DNA of 64,000 nt from Diphasiastrum complanatum (Eukaryota; Streptophyta; Lycopodiopsida; Lycopodiales; Lycopodiaceae): positions 23,092,422 to 23,156,421 of the forward strand of contig CM055109.1 of assembly GCA_029204225.1 (NCBI GenBank), written 5' to 3'. The notes beneath the pieces were generated by a model. That model did no database searches, was not told where the DNA came from, and worked only from the letters and a program-made list of their open reading frames with translations. The position numbers were made by a program, and so were the translations under genes. Shown here in pieces: positions 44,672-57,158 of the stretch (position 1 is its first letter; every line of letters starts with the position of its first letter).

Positions 44672-45428
44672 TTGTTAGCAACAAAGTAAAATCAAAGTAA
44701 AATAAAACACCGTGGCATGTGTATTACTAGCCCACTGTGAGTACTTGTTAATAAATTCCTACCATGGCATGTGTGTTATAAGTCCATGGGTAGAAACTTA
44801 ATTAAATTCTAAACTTCTAAGTTAGAAAACTTAACTTAGAGAACTTAAACTTAGAAACTTAAGCTTAGAAAATAAAAGATTCTAAGTTATCTTGAGTTCT
44901 AAGTTTAGAGTCTTAGGATTTCTAAGTTAGAAGTGGAGAAGTTTAGAAGTCTTAGAATTGCAAGTTTTAGAAAATAATCCCATAAGTTAGTAGAAGCTTA
45001 TGGAAGGCCCTTCTTCCTATAAGAAGAGAGGCAATTCCCTTGTAAAACAACACTCTAAGATTATGCCAAATTGCTCTCTCTTTGAGATTATCATTTTATT
45101 TCTTTGTGTTCCCATTGGAAGGTGCATAGCTTGAGGGAAGGTGCTCGGGCCTCCTCTTGCCTCCTTTCATTGGATTATTGTGGCATGCTTTATTTGTTAA
45201 TTATTTAATTAGCCGCAATTTATTATTTCATTTCTTTTTGGGAGTTAGTATTAGTTTTATGGTTTGCTAGTTGGGAAGCCTTAGCAAGCCTAGTTTATTG
45301 TTGATCCTTGCTAGTTGGGTACCGCCTTAGCAAGTTTATGTACTTTCCAAGTAGTGGCTAGTTGGGTACCGCCTTAGCCACACCTTAATTAGTTTCTATT
45401 TCGAGCACCAGTTGGGAAGCCTACTCAG

Positions 45429-45430
<2 letters not shown>

Positions 45431-45518
<88 letters not shown>
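45431..45518. repeat. (CT)n microsatellite
   Basis: Nearly pure CT dinucleotides with one CC interruption at about 45476. Confidence 0.97.
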
Positions 45519-45520
<2 letters not shown>

Positions 45521-45938
45521 CTTACCTCCGAGGCAATGGCAGATAAATCGTCTATTAGTGTAACCGTTGCCCATGCACGTTCCTAATTCACGTCTCGTGT
45601 TTTTAATGTCCATGCCTCAATGGGAAGGGCAAAGGGTATTCTAATCATTCTACACATATAAGTGTGTAGAATGATTATATAATTATATAAGTCTCAAAGA
45701 AAAGATATGCACCTTCATATGTAATCTTTAGGAAAGAAATTGTATCCCATAATTTTTAGCTTGGTCCCAATGACATAAAAGTATTGTGATGCTTTGCTTA
45801 AAAATTGAGATTTTAAATTAGTTTTAACATTCAAGATGAGTTTGTTTTAGTTTTTATTCCTTTGATAAAATGCAATCTTTCCTTTATTAATTGTCAACAG
45901 TTTGAATGCCATGCATATGACAAAGCTTCTTTTTTTTT

Positions 45939-46027
45939 CTCTCTCTCTCTCTCATGGACACGTGCATTTCACTTTATTCCATAACAAAAATGTAAATTTG
46001 ATTCGAAGCTTATTTGCATAAATAGCG

Positions 46028-46105
<78 letters not shown>
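45939..46105. repeat. CT/GA cassette, extra copy
   Basis: (CT)n 45939-45953, then about 77 bp (ATGGACACGTGCATTTC..AATAGCGAT), then (GA)n 46031-46105. The unique part is a near-identical copy of 46589-46666. Confidence 0.95.
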
Positions 46106-46108
<3 letters not shown>

Positions 46109-46454
46109 ATGAAACATAGTTCCTCTTGATTAAGCAAGACCAAGCCCTTTGAAACCTTTATTTATAACCCAACAAGGTAAAACATAGCTGAAAAACATAT
46201 AGTACTTGAAAAGCACCATAAAACAAAACATATTTCAAGACATCCAGTTGGTACCTGCCACCATCCCACCACACAAAACCACGCAAGTTAGCATAGCGAG
46301 GAAGACAGATGTCAACGCTGAATGTCAATTGTTATCCATGTACAAAATAAGTTCAGCAACTTAACAAATTACAATATTTTATGAAATAATATAGTCCAAT
46401 CTTCCCTACTCAAAGTGATTAATAACAAAGAAACACAATAAAGTGATTAATAAA

Positions 46455-46486
46455 GTGTTGTGCTTCTTCTTGCATAGCCATCACCC
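46455..46486 (-). pseudogene. Detached N-terminus of F-box copy 2
   Basis: MAMQEEAQHF on the minus strand, identical to the start of copy 1 at 25472. It then reads into the insertion. Confidence 0.75.
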
Positions 46487-46501
46487 CCATGATGAACTCA
46501 G

Positions 46502-46503
<2 letters not shown>

Positions 46504-46589
<86 letters not shown>

Positions 46590-46667
46590 ATGGACACGTG
46601 CATTTCACTTTATTCCATAACAAAAATGTAAATTTGATTCGAAGCTTATTTGCATAAATAGCGATAC

Positions 46668-46746
<79 letters not shown>
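46504..46746. repeat. CT/GA microsatellite pair, block A copy 2
   Basis: (CT)n 46504-46587 and (GA)n 46672-46746 around the same 85-bp unique sequence as in copy 1. The CT tract is about twice the length of copy 1's. Confidence 0.97.
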
Positions 46747-46749
<3 letters not shown>

Positions 46750-47912
46750 AAGTTGGCATGCAATATCTAAATTACACTCATGCTACAATGGTAAGGTTGA
46801 TGTTTGAAGATTTTGTGGGTGGAGTGCATAGAAAATAAAAATTTCATACTTTTCTAGTACAAAATTCAAGTAATTTTGTCTTGTTAATATCTACATATGA
46901 GAAGATTCTAACATTTTGTGTGAAGGACTTGATAAGTCTCTGATGTGTAGTATTGAAACAGATAATATATCTACTTCATTTCTTGTAGAAGATTTGTCTA
47001 GAAGCTAATATTTTTAAGCTTTTGGGAGTATGCTTGATTAGATCTCCTTCAAAGAATGATATGCGCATTAGCTTTATCTAAACGTTGAATGTATTTTGTG
47101 ACTTGATCTATATGCTTCAAGTTATATGGCAAGTCATTCTTTTTGTCATGATTGCTATAAAATTGGGAAACTATGGTTGAGGTTGTGTCAGTAATAATTT
47201 ATAGGTTTAATCAATACGCTAATTTTGAGCTGAATAGTGTGGCGATTTGATTTTTTGGTGGTAGCAAATAATGCTTAAAATTGTGGTACTGCCTATTTTA
47301 AAAAAAAAAAATAATTGTCATAGAAAAGTATTTGATTCTCTACTCACCTTCAGAACATCAAAGAAGCAACAAAATATAGGTTTGACAATGTCACACTCAG
47401 ATAAAAACCTCACTTTCTCTCAAGAGAGAGGATCATACCGTTTTACTATTTGACTAATAAATAAAAAAAAGGCCCCTCGATATAAACCACGATATGTAAC
47501 AAAATGTAAATGGATCTCACTTTTGAAAATTGTTGTCTATCAACATATTGAATTCCAATTTCTATCAACAATAGTTGCCATATCCACAAGTGAATAAAGA
47601 AATTTATATATCACAAAAATATCATGACCACAATTTGTGTACTCACAAGAGTCAACTAGTCAAATAGTAAAGTGCAATTGCATCTGTGAGCAATCCGATT
47701 AATATTACAGTTAGTTGAAATACATTGTACTGTCTCACTTATTCATTTGCCGCATCATCATGCGACAAATCCGTCAAATCAAATGAGTTTATCTCTAATT
47801 CTACCCAAGTGCCCATGGCAATTTAAACATAGAACTAAATAACTTAAGCCAGTACGGATACCGTAAAAGCCTAAACTTGCTGGGCAAGTTCTACGTTTAA
47901 ATCCTATCCTGC
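46747..47912. other. Noncoding part of block A, copy 2
   Basis: Counterpart of 25702-26870, nearly identical. Nothing recognised. Confidence 0.7.
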
Positions 47913-48500
47913 TTGTATTTTTTAAGATGTTCCGCAAGATGGCTAGAATATTCCTTGGAATATCAGCCTACATTTTTCCCTCCGTTAAGAACTTGGCGGT
48001 CCCACGCCAAGTGCAATGTTAAGACCCTGCTCCTTGTGGTACTGGAGGAGTCAAAGTCGGTGCAGCTTGTAGATGTGGAACTTTTTGTAAAGTGCTGCTC
48101 CGTAGGAGATGAAGCTTTGAAGAAGTACGAGCATCTCCAAAAGATTTGAATTGAATCAGGTTGGAGTTGGCTCGTTGATGACTTGCTTCCAATTACTCAC
48201 GCAACTGATTCAACAGATGATGTACACGAGCTTAGTATTGTGAGACATGATGTGAATGTCACACAAGGGGTTATTGAACGGCAGTGAGAGGAAGATGGCG
48301 TGGGTGTGATAGGGGGTGTTGTAATCTCGGAAGTGATGAAGGTGGACATATGGAAGTGGCTGGATGGATCAAAATTCCTTTGCTCATTACTGTCTTTTGA
48401 AGGCACTTTTGTCAGCAGAGATTTTTCATTTGACATTTCTTGCAGCTGTTTGAATTCGTCACGGAGTTCGAGAGCCCTTCAGGCGGTCGCGAATGTATAG
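47913..48500 (+). pseudogene. Unknown decayed reading frame, copy 2
   Basis: Counterpart of 26871-27440, with the same two internal stops (48147 and 48285). The final TAG of copy 1 is CAG here, so the frame runs on to 48500. Amino-acid differences are few (SARWLEY for FARWLEY). Confidence 0.3.
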
Positions 48501-49429
48501 AGGCGTGTGTGGCCTCTCTCTCTCTTTTTCATTTGAATGATCAACAAGCTGTTAACTTGTCGATTTTTTTTTAATTTTTTTTTTGGAACTTAAGACATGG
48601 TTCATAATCATTGTTGAGAACATCTAACATCCTTGATGTTGTTGCTTCAAGCGCTGAACTATATCAGTGGTATGTTGTGGATGTCGTAGATTTGTCTGCT
48701 TCACGATGTACTGTAGTTGAAAAACAAGAGCAAGTTCAGATTGATCCATCGGGGGGGAATGAGGACTTGAGACAAGGATGGGGGAAGTTAGATGAAGCTT
48801 CAAGATGTTAATGGCGAAACATGAGGGAATGAATGGATAGAAAAAAGGAATGAGATGAGTCTTGTGTGATTTTCCATATCTGTCCACTATAACCAATGCT
48901 CTTTGTACAATTCTCCACGGAATCATCATTGCTCGCCTTTGAAAATAGTTTTGTCATTGAGGTTGTGTGCTCATAACTTCAATCTCTAATTGACGTGAGA
49001 TTTTACGTATGCCTATGGGATTTCACGCGTTGATGACTTGTACTTCTTGTGGCCTTCACAGATGATTGAATGGATGATGTACAACAACAATAGTGTGGGC
49101 TTGAAACATGATTATGACCACTACTCAATGTACATTTGTCCAATAAAGCATCGTTGTTGGCGTTGGTAGGAACACTGGTCGTCTGCGTCAGTTTGCACAT
49201 AGTTTTTACCTTTGATATGACTTGAGAGCCCTTCACTGGTACAAGATGCCACTTTATTGATGATGTGATGGCCAAGGTGAGACAATTGGAAAAGCGTGGA
49301 TATTGTATCGCTTAAGTAAAACCAGCTGCTTATTGATGATGGCGGTGGTGGTGTTGTCGCAAATATTCCATCGTGTTGGGAAGATGGATCTTTTGTTGTA
49401 TCATGGTTGCAGTCTGATAAGATGCTCCT
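48501..49429. other. Noncoding end of block A, copy 2
   Basis: Counterpart of 27441-28373. The junction GATGCTCCTTTTGTTGCCAAACTGAGC at about 49421-49447 is the unbroken version of the site split by the inversion in the left copy. Confidence 0.75.
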
Positions 49430-50173
49430 TTTGTTGCCAAACTGAGCATTTGTTGTTGAAGTCCCTTGACTGCTCTTTTTGTTCCTATTGAAAGTTGTTG
49501 AAATCATTGGTAAAGATGTAGAGATATATCCCAATGACAATTAGTGTGATACTGCAACTGTAGAAGTAGACTAAAATTGCTGATGAAATATCACCTATAG
49601 TGCAGCTACAAAAGAAAACACACCAAACCATACGACAATAGAACAAACAAACATGCAGCAACAAACGACATAGTTGACAGGACAAAACTTGAAATAAGAG
49701 AAAAAGTGAAAAATTGGAGCAGATAACGCTATAGAAGGAATTGCATGACACTCTTAAACCAAAATCTTGCAATCCAGTATCGAACTTGGCACAAGACCAT
49801 AGCTACAGTTATACAAAGAAAAAAACAAAGTCATAACGTATAACATTTACATAGTATGCAATAAGACAATTACTTTCACTCAGATAAAAAAAAAATATGG
49901 GTTGTTCATCTAGACACAAAACTAATGATTCATCAGACAATAGCTCAAAACTTGGCTCCAGGGTATGATATCAATGGCTTGGTCATAGAGATGTAATGAA
50001 GACACAAATCTGAGGTGGTACATTCTCGGTCTTATCTACGGATGATTTTTGAGATAGACCTTACATGGTTGCTAGATAGGATGTAACTCTATTTGGATCG
50101 AAAGCAACTATGTATCCATGGATGAAAAAACAATTAGTAAGACTAGATGAGCCTAGACACATCTAATACTACT

Positions 50174-51333
50174 AATTTTGGTAAGGTGCATATGGATCAA
50201 CTTGATGAGCAGGCACATTGGTATCTTCTATATAGTACATCGCTGGTTCTATGTAGTTGGAATCAACTTGTGTGATAGACAATGTAGCAATATGTTGACT
50301 CTCTGTTGTGTTGGATGGGCAGCCTTGGATAAGAAGACTCTGGTTGAGAATGCAAAAGTGGTGTAGCATGGTTCATAGAACCAGAGGATCTAGGTTGATA
50401 AAACATTGGGCCCATTGGCCTTGGTTGGTATTGTCTTGACCTTTGCGCGGATGCATTGGCAGTGTAGCTCGGTGCATAATTCGTAGGTCCAGGTGGTCTA
50501 TACGGATGGTATAGTGACCTTGGTGCCTGCTTAGAGTACGTTCTTGCATGTGGGCACTCGTTGGCAGCATGGCATTGAGCACACATAGGGCATCACATAT
50601 TCCCATGGATAGGGAAGGTCTTTTCGGCCACACCCTTTAGCATTTTGGAACTCTGAGGTCAACTTCTCCATTTGTGCTTGGTGTGTCCGTTACCAACCTT
50701 CTAGATGCCGAAGGATATCGATCATGCTAGTTGAGGCGGATTCTTCAGTACGTGAAGTCTCATGTTTAGCCAGCCCCTTACCCTTTTTCTCACGATAATC
50801 GTAATCCTCGTCAGACCCTTCATCATCTTCTCGGATGGCATCATCCATCGCGTCCTTTAGCGTCGTGTAAGAGTCTACCAATTTTAAATCTCTCCTGATG
50901 GCCTTGGGTAACCTGACTAGGAATAATTTAATGGCCATTTTCTCAATGATTTTATCATCGACACAGTCTACTTTAAGAAGATTGAAGTGCTCGATGTAGA
51001 TGTATACTGATTCTTTGTTTCGCATCTTGATTTGAGTCAATTGGATAAAAGGGCTTTGGGTGAGCTTGGAAACCTTTTGATGAGTGCTGTAGTGATGGTC
51101 TCCCAAGACATGTTATTCGGGCCTTCAAGGTCTAAAAACCATTCTTTGGTGTTGCCTTGAAAAATCATAGGGAACAGTCTCACCTTTTTGATTTTAGAGT
51201 TGTCGCTATAAAACTTACAAGAATTGTCAAAATCTTGAAGGAATTTGACTGGGTCTGATTCCTCGTTGTACTTTGGCGCATCTATCCCTGGTATTTTCTT
51301 TTCTACCCGTGGTGGATTCCAGGGGCCTTGCAT
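50174..51333 (-). pseudogene. LTR-retrotransposon gag, right-arm copy
   Basis: Frame from 51333 (MQGPWNPPRVEK, DPVKFLQDFDNSCKFYSDN, WFLDLEGPNN), then frame 51106-50690 (LTQIKMRNKESVYIYIEHFN, IEKMAIKLFLVRLPKAIRRD, EDDEGSDEDYDYREKKGKG) and the Cys/His-rich CAQCHAANECPHA near 50586-50545. Only one frameshift near 51050 separates the main parts, so this copy is less decayed than 16007-17177. No pol follows. Confidence 0.82.
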
Positions 51334-51950
51334 CTTGATCTAAGCGGGTGTCACTACTCTTTAGAATGGTAGTGTATGGGGTGAGGGTGTAATCATTTTC
51401 TTGCTTACTCTATGGCTTCCTGCTAGTGCACGTTCAAGGCGTTTCCTACTGGAGGTGTCTAAGGCTTGTCCCATCTAGAAGAAGTAATATTGAATTGCTT
51501 CGGTGTGATGGCTATGTACAAGGATGGGTGGTGAGGACCGTCGGCTTAGAGGTATGTGTAACCATCGTCATTGTAGTGGCAAGGATTGATGCTAAAATGT
51601 AGAGTGAATGGAGTTAAGACGCCACACGGTTGGGATGGCCGGTTGGTCGAATATGTTTGAGATATGCCACACAACTGGGCGAGTGGGCAAAGCTCTGTCA
51701 ACACAAAATGCTCAGAGTTTTTCAAAAAATGCAAACAAGTGGCTAGACGTTTTGCTCAGGCGACAATTTCTTCTATGTCGAGAATTTGTGTGAATAACGT
51801 ACTCGCCTGTTGATAAAAGTTATCAACTGTGATCAATGGAGGTCCAAAATGTGGTGAGCGAGTAGCTTATGTCACCAGTTTGGGCGAATTTAGAATTTTG
51901 TCTTTTTTTTTTTGTTTCAACTTCTCTACTGCTCTTGTAGCTCACAAGAG
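51334..51950. other. Noncoding, counterpart of 15371-16006
   Basis: Possible leader of the gag element. No gene or LTR identified. Confidence 0.4.
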
Positions 51951-53330
51951 TCGGTGCGAATATCAAGGAATGACTCGTCAACTCAAATGGACTATGAAGC
52001 AAGGAACTTATAGAAAAACTTCCTAGGGACCTATTCGTATAGGTGAATTTTTGATGTACTTCGATTTTTTTATTTATTTTTAAATGTCGTACCATTTGGT
52101 CTCATGGAATACTTATCCACTTCATTAGAGTGGAGATCAGCTTACCACACATCGATTTTCATGTTGGGCGAGTGGTTTATTTGCTGAAATATCGCGGCTG
52201 AGATTAAGCACAGTTCACCTGACTGTGAGTACCTGCATACTGGACTCGGAAGGTTTATGAACTCGCACAACAAAATTTGGAGAGTTTATGAACTTGCACA
52301 GTCAATGGAAAGCGAATGCTTGGTTTAATGGAATGTTGTTCATAGAATATCATAAGGAAAACCAAAATCCATTTGCACAGAATTTGCACAATATCCTACA
52401 GTGTCTAACAATAGCTAAGGACGAATTCTTGTGCAAAACAAGTCAAAATCACTCGCACATGGTTGAAAATATGACTCGTATATGACTCATACAACAGACT
52501 TGGAAATGACTTGCACATGGTTGAAAGATTCCCAAAAGAACTAGAAATGACTCGCACATGGGGACAATTCAAAATGATCCGCCCAAACTTGGAATATGAC
52601 TCGCATAGAGTTGGAAGATGACTCGCTCAACATACTTGAAAATGACTCGCACAGGTTTGAAAGGTTCCCAAAAAGAACTAGAAATGATCGTGCGAGGGAA
52701 CATACTACTAGCACATGCATGTCTACTGCGAGAAATGACTCGTATAAGAAGGTCGGTACCCGCACAAGCAAAAATGACTTGCATAAGAAGCTCAGTACCT
52801 GCATAGGCTAAAATGACTCATAAGAAGATCAGTACCCGCACAGGCTAAAATGACTCGTAAGAAGCTCAGTACCCGCATAGGCTAAAATGACTAGTACAGG
52901 TCAAAAGGACATGAAAAACATCTCATAATGACTCGCATCGGTCAAAAGAAGGTGAAAAATACCTTGAAATGACTCGCACAGTTGGCTGAGAGGTGAGGAA
53001 TTCGCTCACAAATTGGAAGAAAGCAGAAAACAGCCTGAAATGACTCGTATACAATGATAGAGATAATGACTCAGAATTGACGAAAATGATCACACACCTC
53101 AAGAATGACTCGTACAATAGTGAATGGGAGAATGACTTGTACAACAGGAAATGGTAGAGGTAATGACTCAAAATTTAACAAAAATGACTTGTACAACAAA
53201 AATGACTCGTATAACACAAAAATGACTCGCACAACACAAAAATGACTCATACAAACTTGGCTCACAGATCGGAAGAAGACAAAAAAGACCTGAAAATGAC
53301 TCGTACAGTTGCGGTACTCCTCCGTACAGG
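51951..53330. repeat. AAAATGACTCG motif field, right arm
   Basis: Reverse-complement counterpart of 13960-15370. The 38-bp tandem part is about 52733-52895 with starts near 52734, 52773, 52812, 52849 and 52887, one unit fewer than on the left. Confidence 0.85.
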
Positions 53331-54236
53331 TGATCTAAGATCAAGAATAATAGTGAAAATTCTCTCACTCTCCATGATCGTGTTGATTCAGTAGAGATAG
53401 ATAGTGAGGGATGTTGATTGCGTGATGCAGATGCTACGCTACTGCTTGTTGAAGATCGACGTTGATCCCTATCCACATAAGTTGCATCTACTATGGAGCT
53501 GTGCTCCTACTGGCGCCCTACTGCCTATTGGAGATCAGTCTGGATGCTCATTGAACAGATTGTTGTAGGATTTTTGAACCATGGCCAAGAATAGGAAAGA
53601 GGATTGCACCAGCCCCTGCTCCTCAAGCATCCTCTTCGGATTGTGGCAGCGATAGATTGTCACATTTCTAAATGGATCTTCTTAGCTGCTATGAAGCCAA
53701 ATGATAAGAGGATAGGCTACAACACAATGTTCCTTTTGAATTTGTGGCAAGTCCTTTTGAATGTGCAGCACAATGCTACAAAGGGGCGTATTCTATAACG
53801 TATCAACGAGGAGGTAATCTCTACTGCCATAGAGGCTTGAAAAAAAAAACACTACAAAACATAAAATTTACACTACAAAAGCAGGAAATCAAGCAAAAAG
53901 CATGAGAAAAGAGTGGCAACGACGCAATGTTAGCTATCCAACATCCTTCGTCGGGCTATGGATCCATCTAGCATGACTATGGCAGTCTCCCAACTAGTCT
54001 ACGCTATGGCTTCTCCAACTAGCTTCAGCAAGAGGATGGGAAGAGCATTATGAGCATAGGATGAGTATTTTGAGGGTAAGATCCGCTCTTCTCTCGTTTC
54101 TCTATTTAGGAACTGACTCAAATGATGGCTTAACCTAAAATCTTCTCCCCTAAGGCTTACCCTACTAGAGAATGAAGGGCCTAGATTAACTTAACATGTT
54201 GCCAGATGAATAATATACAATACAATGTGAGGTTCA
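53331..54236. other. No gene recognised
   Basis: Counterpart of 12176-13960 without the 925-bp segment. Two CACTACAAAA strings near 53850-53880 resemble CACTA transposon ends but are not supported further. Confidence 0.5.
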
Positions 54237-55540
54237 ATAAGTAAGCATAAAGCTAGGCTTGTAGCAAAAGGTTTTTTTGTTAATTATGATGAAACTTTTG
54301 CTTTTGTGGCTAGGTTTGTTATAATAAGATTGATCATTAGTCCTGCTACTGCCTTCAATTGGGAGCTATTACAACTTGATTTTACAAATGCCTTCCTCAA
54401 TGGCTACTTGGAGGAAGAGATCTACATGAGGCAACCCGAGGGCTTCATCAAGGAAAAGCATGAAGGAAAGGTGTGTTTTTTTAATTAGAGTCTTTATGGA
54501 CTCAAGCAAGCACCTAGGGCATGGTACTCTAGGCTAAACTCTTTCCTTATCTCCATCAACTTTTTTTTAAGTGCTTATAACCCATCATTGTACATAAGAT
54601 TCCATGATGGGAAAGAGTTTAAAATGGTAGATCTCGGCCTATTAAGCTTCATTCTAGGAATAGAAGTCACAAGAGGATGTGATTTTAGATTTATTTTTCA
54701 ATCTAAGTATGTTACATCCATCCTAGATAGATTTGGAGGAAGAATTGAGACTCCAATGGAGCAATATGTAAAAGCGTCTATTGATGGTGATGAAGCATCA
54801 TTTGAGGACATCACTATATATTAAAGACTTATAGGCTCCTTGATATGAATATAACTAGACCTTATCTTAGTTATAGTGTTGAAAAATTAAGTCAATTCAT
54901 GCAAAATACTTTGATATCACATAGGAAGATGGCCAAAAGAGTTCTTAGATACATCTCATCAACTAAGAATATTGGCATATTGTATAGTGGGACTAATTTT
55001 GGCTTAAGAGCCTATAGTGACTCGGATTTTGCAAGTGACAAAATGGATCGAAAGTCAACAAATGCATTTGCCATCTTCTTATGTGATGGAATATATCATG
55101 GCTTTCCAAAAAGCAAGATACAATTCTCTTATCTTCCACAAAATCCGAGTATAAGGCCTTGACATCAACATGCAAGGAGGTCTCATGGCTCAAGAGGCTA
55201 TTGGTGGAGCTTCACGCCATTGAGGAGGAGGTTCCTATCATCTATTGTGACAATCAATCAGCCCAATCACTTGCTACTAATCCTACATTCCATGCAAGGA
55301 GCAAGCACATCAAGATTGGTCATCATTTTGTGTGGGAGAAAGTGCAAGCCAAAGAGATCAAGCTCCAACATGTGTCTCCATCGAATTGCTTAGCTGATCT
55401 ATTCACTAAATCCTTGCCTAAGAATTCATTTGTTAAGCTAAAATCTTCAATTGGAGTAATTGATAAAAGTATCATAATTTCCAAGGCTAGATATGAGGAG
55501 TGTGAAAAATTGCCAATCTTGACAAATCTAGCCATGTAGA
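54237..55540 (+). pseudogene. Ty1/copia fragment (RT and RNase H), right-arm copy
   Basis: [20 protein letters not shown] near 54362-54421, YGLKQAPRAWYS near 54491-54528 in another frame, FKMVDLGLLSFILGIEVTRG (54609-54675), MNITRPYLSYSVEKLSQFMQ (54845 on), YSDSDFASDKMDRKST, CDNQSAQSLATNP, FVWEKVQAKEIKLQHV and LADLFTKSLPKNSF to 55440. Shifts lie near 54480, 54822 and 55090-55160. It is mirrored by 10888-12175. Confidence 0.9.
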
Positions 55541-55839
55541 ATACTGTAAATTATGTGCATAAGTGGGTCTCACACGTGTGAGGCCAAGATGCCACGTGGG
55601 AAACCTATCCTCGTGTAGGTTAGATTGAGTCTAAAGAGTTGGTCATGACAATTTGATAGTGATTCCTACATTATAGGACCTACACCTAAATTTATGATGA
55701 GAAATTGACCTACTAGCCACCTACTTGGCATGACTCTAGGAAAGAGGCAATTTATGGTCCAAAAGTACATTACTTTCACACATTATGACTAGTTGCTCCA
55801 ACCTAGCCCTAAACTAATTTAAACTTAATTTGAATGGAT

Positions 55840-57158
55840 AGTTGGCTATGGACGTCTACCAACTAAAGAAGAGTACGACTATGTGTTTAGGGAATCATAT
55901 GAGGCATTAGTCGATAAATTGAAGAGCGAGGGTCATCCTCCACATGTAAGTTTCCTTGAAACATTTAAATTTTGTATTCTTCGTATATTATTGTTGTAAA
56001 AATGTGTTCACTCTTAACCATTGGTCAAGCATTAAATACTAATGTGTCTTCTTTGCTTGTATTCATGCAGAGCGAACGTCATGACGACGACGAGTAGATT
56101 AAGTTTAAGTTATAGTTATATCGTAGATATATCAAGCTAGAGAGACTGCGAAAGCAACAATTTTGTAATACATTGATTGACATTATCAATATATTATTGA
56201 AACTGATCACAATATTGTTATTGGTTCTCGTATGTGCAATGTTGCACCAAGAAATGCAATGTCGAAATCCGAAATATGGGCAATGTCGGATTTTAAGATG
56301 TGCAATGTAATAACTAGCTAGGAATTCCGAAACTATGTGCGATGTTGGATTCTAAAAAGCAAGTCATATATACGAATCAAAACACAATTGATAATGTGCA
56401 TGAATTAATGTAATAAGATATTGTAATTCATAACGTGCATAAAGTAATGTAATAAAGTATTGCAATTTATAATGTGCAGTAATGTAGAATATAAAGTACC
56501 TCATGTTTGTTATTTGATCCAAATGTCGCATGCAATCCAAAAATATTGTCTGAAACGCAATCCAAGAACATCGCCTCTCCAAGAACATCACTCCAAGAAT
56601 AGCTCGATCAAAATTCGTGAGCAGTTTTTTACGCATTTTTTTATTTATTTTTAATCTAATCAGGAACGTCGAATTCCGACATAATAATCCTTCGAGCATA
56701 CGTCGCGGGCATCTGCAAACAATGTTTTATTCACAAACGTCGAAATTCGATAGATACATACACGTCGCAATCCAACAAGTGTTTTGTTCACAGACGTCGA
56801 ATTCCGACGTGATAACAAATGTCGGTGCACGACGTCCATGTGGGATTGTCCAACGTGGAATTGGATGTCGGATTCTGACGTCCACATGGGATGTCGATTT
56901 TCGACGTTCAGGCTGGACGTCGATTTCCCACATCCAGGCTGGATGTCGAAATTCGACGTCCGGGCTGGAGGCAGCGTTTGCCGTCTGGGATGGTTGTCCG
57001 ACATCTCGAGTTTGAACAGGTGTCGTATTGCGACGGATGTTGTGGTCGTCGTATTCCGACGGCCTTGTTCCGACGTGTTTTGCGACGCCCGCGACGAACG
57101 AAGAAAAAAAGATTGAACCCGCGATTATTCGTCACAGATCACGACAATTGTTGTAGTG
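55840..57158 (+). mobile_element. 3' end of a CACTA-like DNA transposon
   Basis: A small exon (TKEEYDYVFRESYEALVDKL, KSEGHPPH) ends at a GT donor near 55947. A CAG acceptor near 56072 opens a last exon coding SERHDDDE and stop near 56096, looking like a transposase tail. Downstream, 56660-57110 has about a dozen short imperfect palindromes of GTCG-A/T-rich-CGAC type. At 57148-57158 the DNA ends TTGTTGTAGTG, i.e. CACTACAACAA inward, the hallmark CACTA terminus. The 5' part is absent or beyond the copia fragment. Confidence 0.6.

Larger units (their letters stand above)
44672..46452. mobile_element. 1.78-kb insertion in F-box copy 2, non-coding
   Basis: It replaces about 95 bp of copy 1 (25352-25446). 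It contains A+T-rich CTTAGAA-type repeats (44815-44990), a repeated GCTAGTTGGG..CCTTAGC motif (45270-45385), (CT)n at 45431-45518, and near its end a duplicate of the cassette seen at 46504-46746. No transposase, LTR or target duplication was recognised, so the origin is unclear. Confidence 0.55.
42826..49429 (+). repeat. Block A, copy 2
   Basis: Direct repeat of 24046-28373, running without interruption into block B (49430 onward). This continuity is taken as the ancestral arrangement. It has a 1.78-kb insertion (44672-46452) and keeps the F-box core lost from copy 1. Confidence 0.92.

Noticed and set aside
53850-53880. CACTACAAAA strings as the missing 5' end of the CACTA element
   Set aside because: Only the first eight bases agree with the 57158 terminus. 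The inner sequence differs and no target duplication matches.
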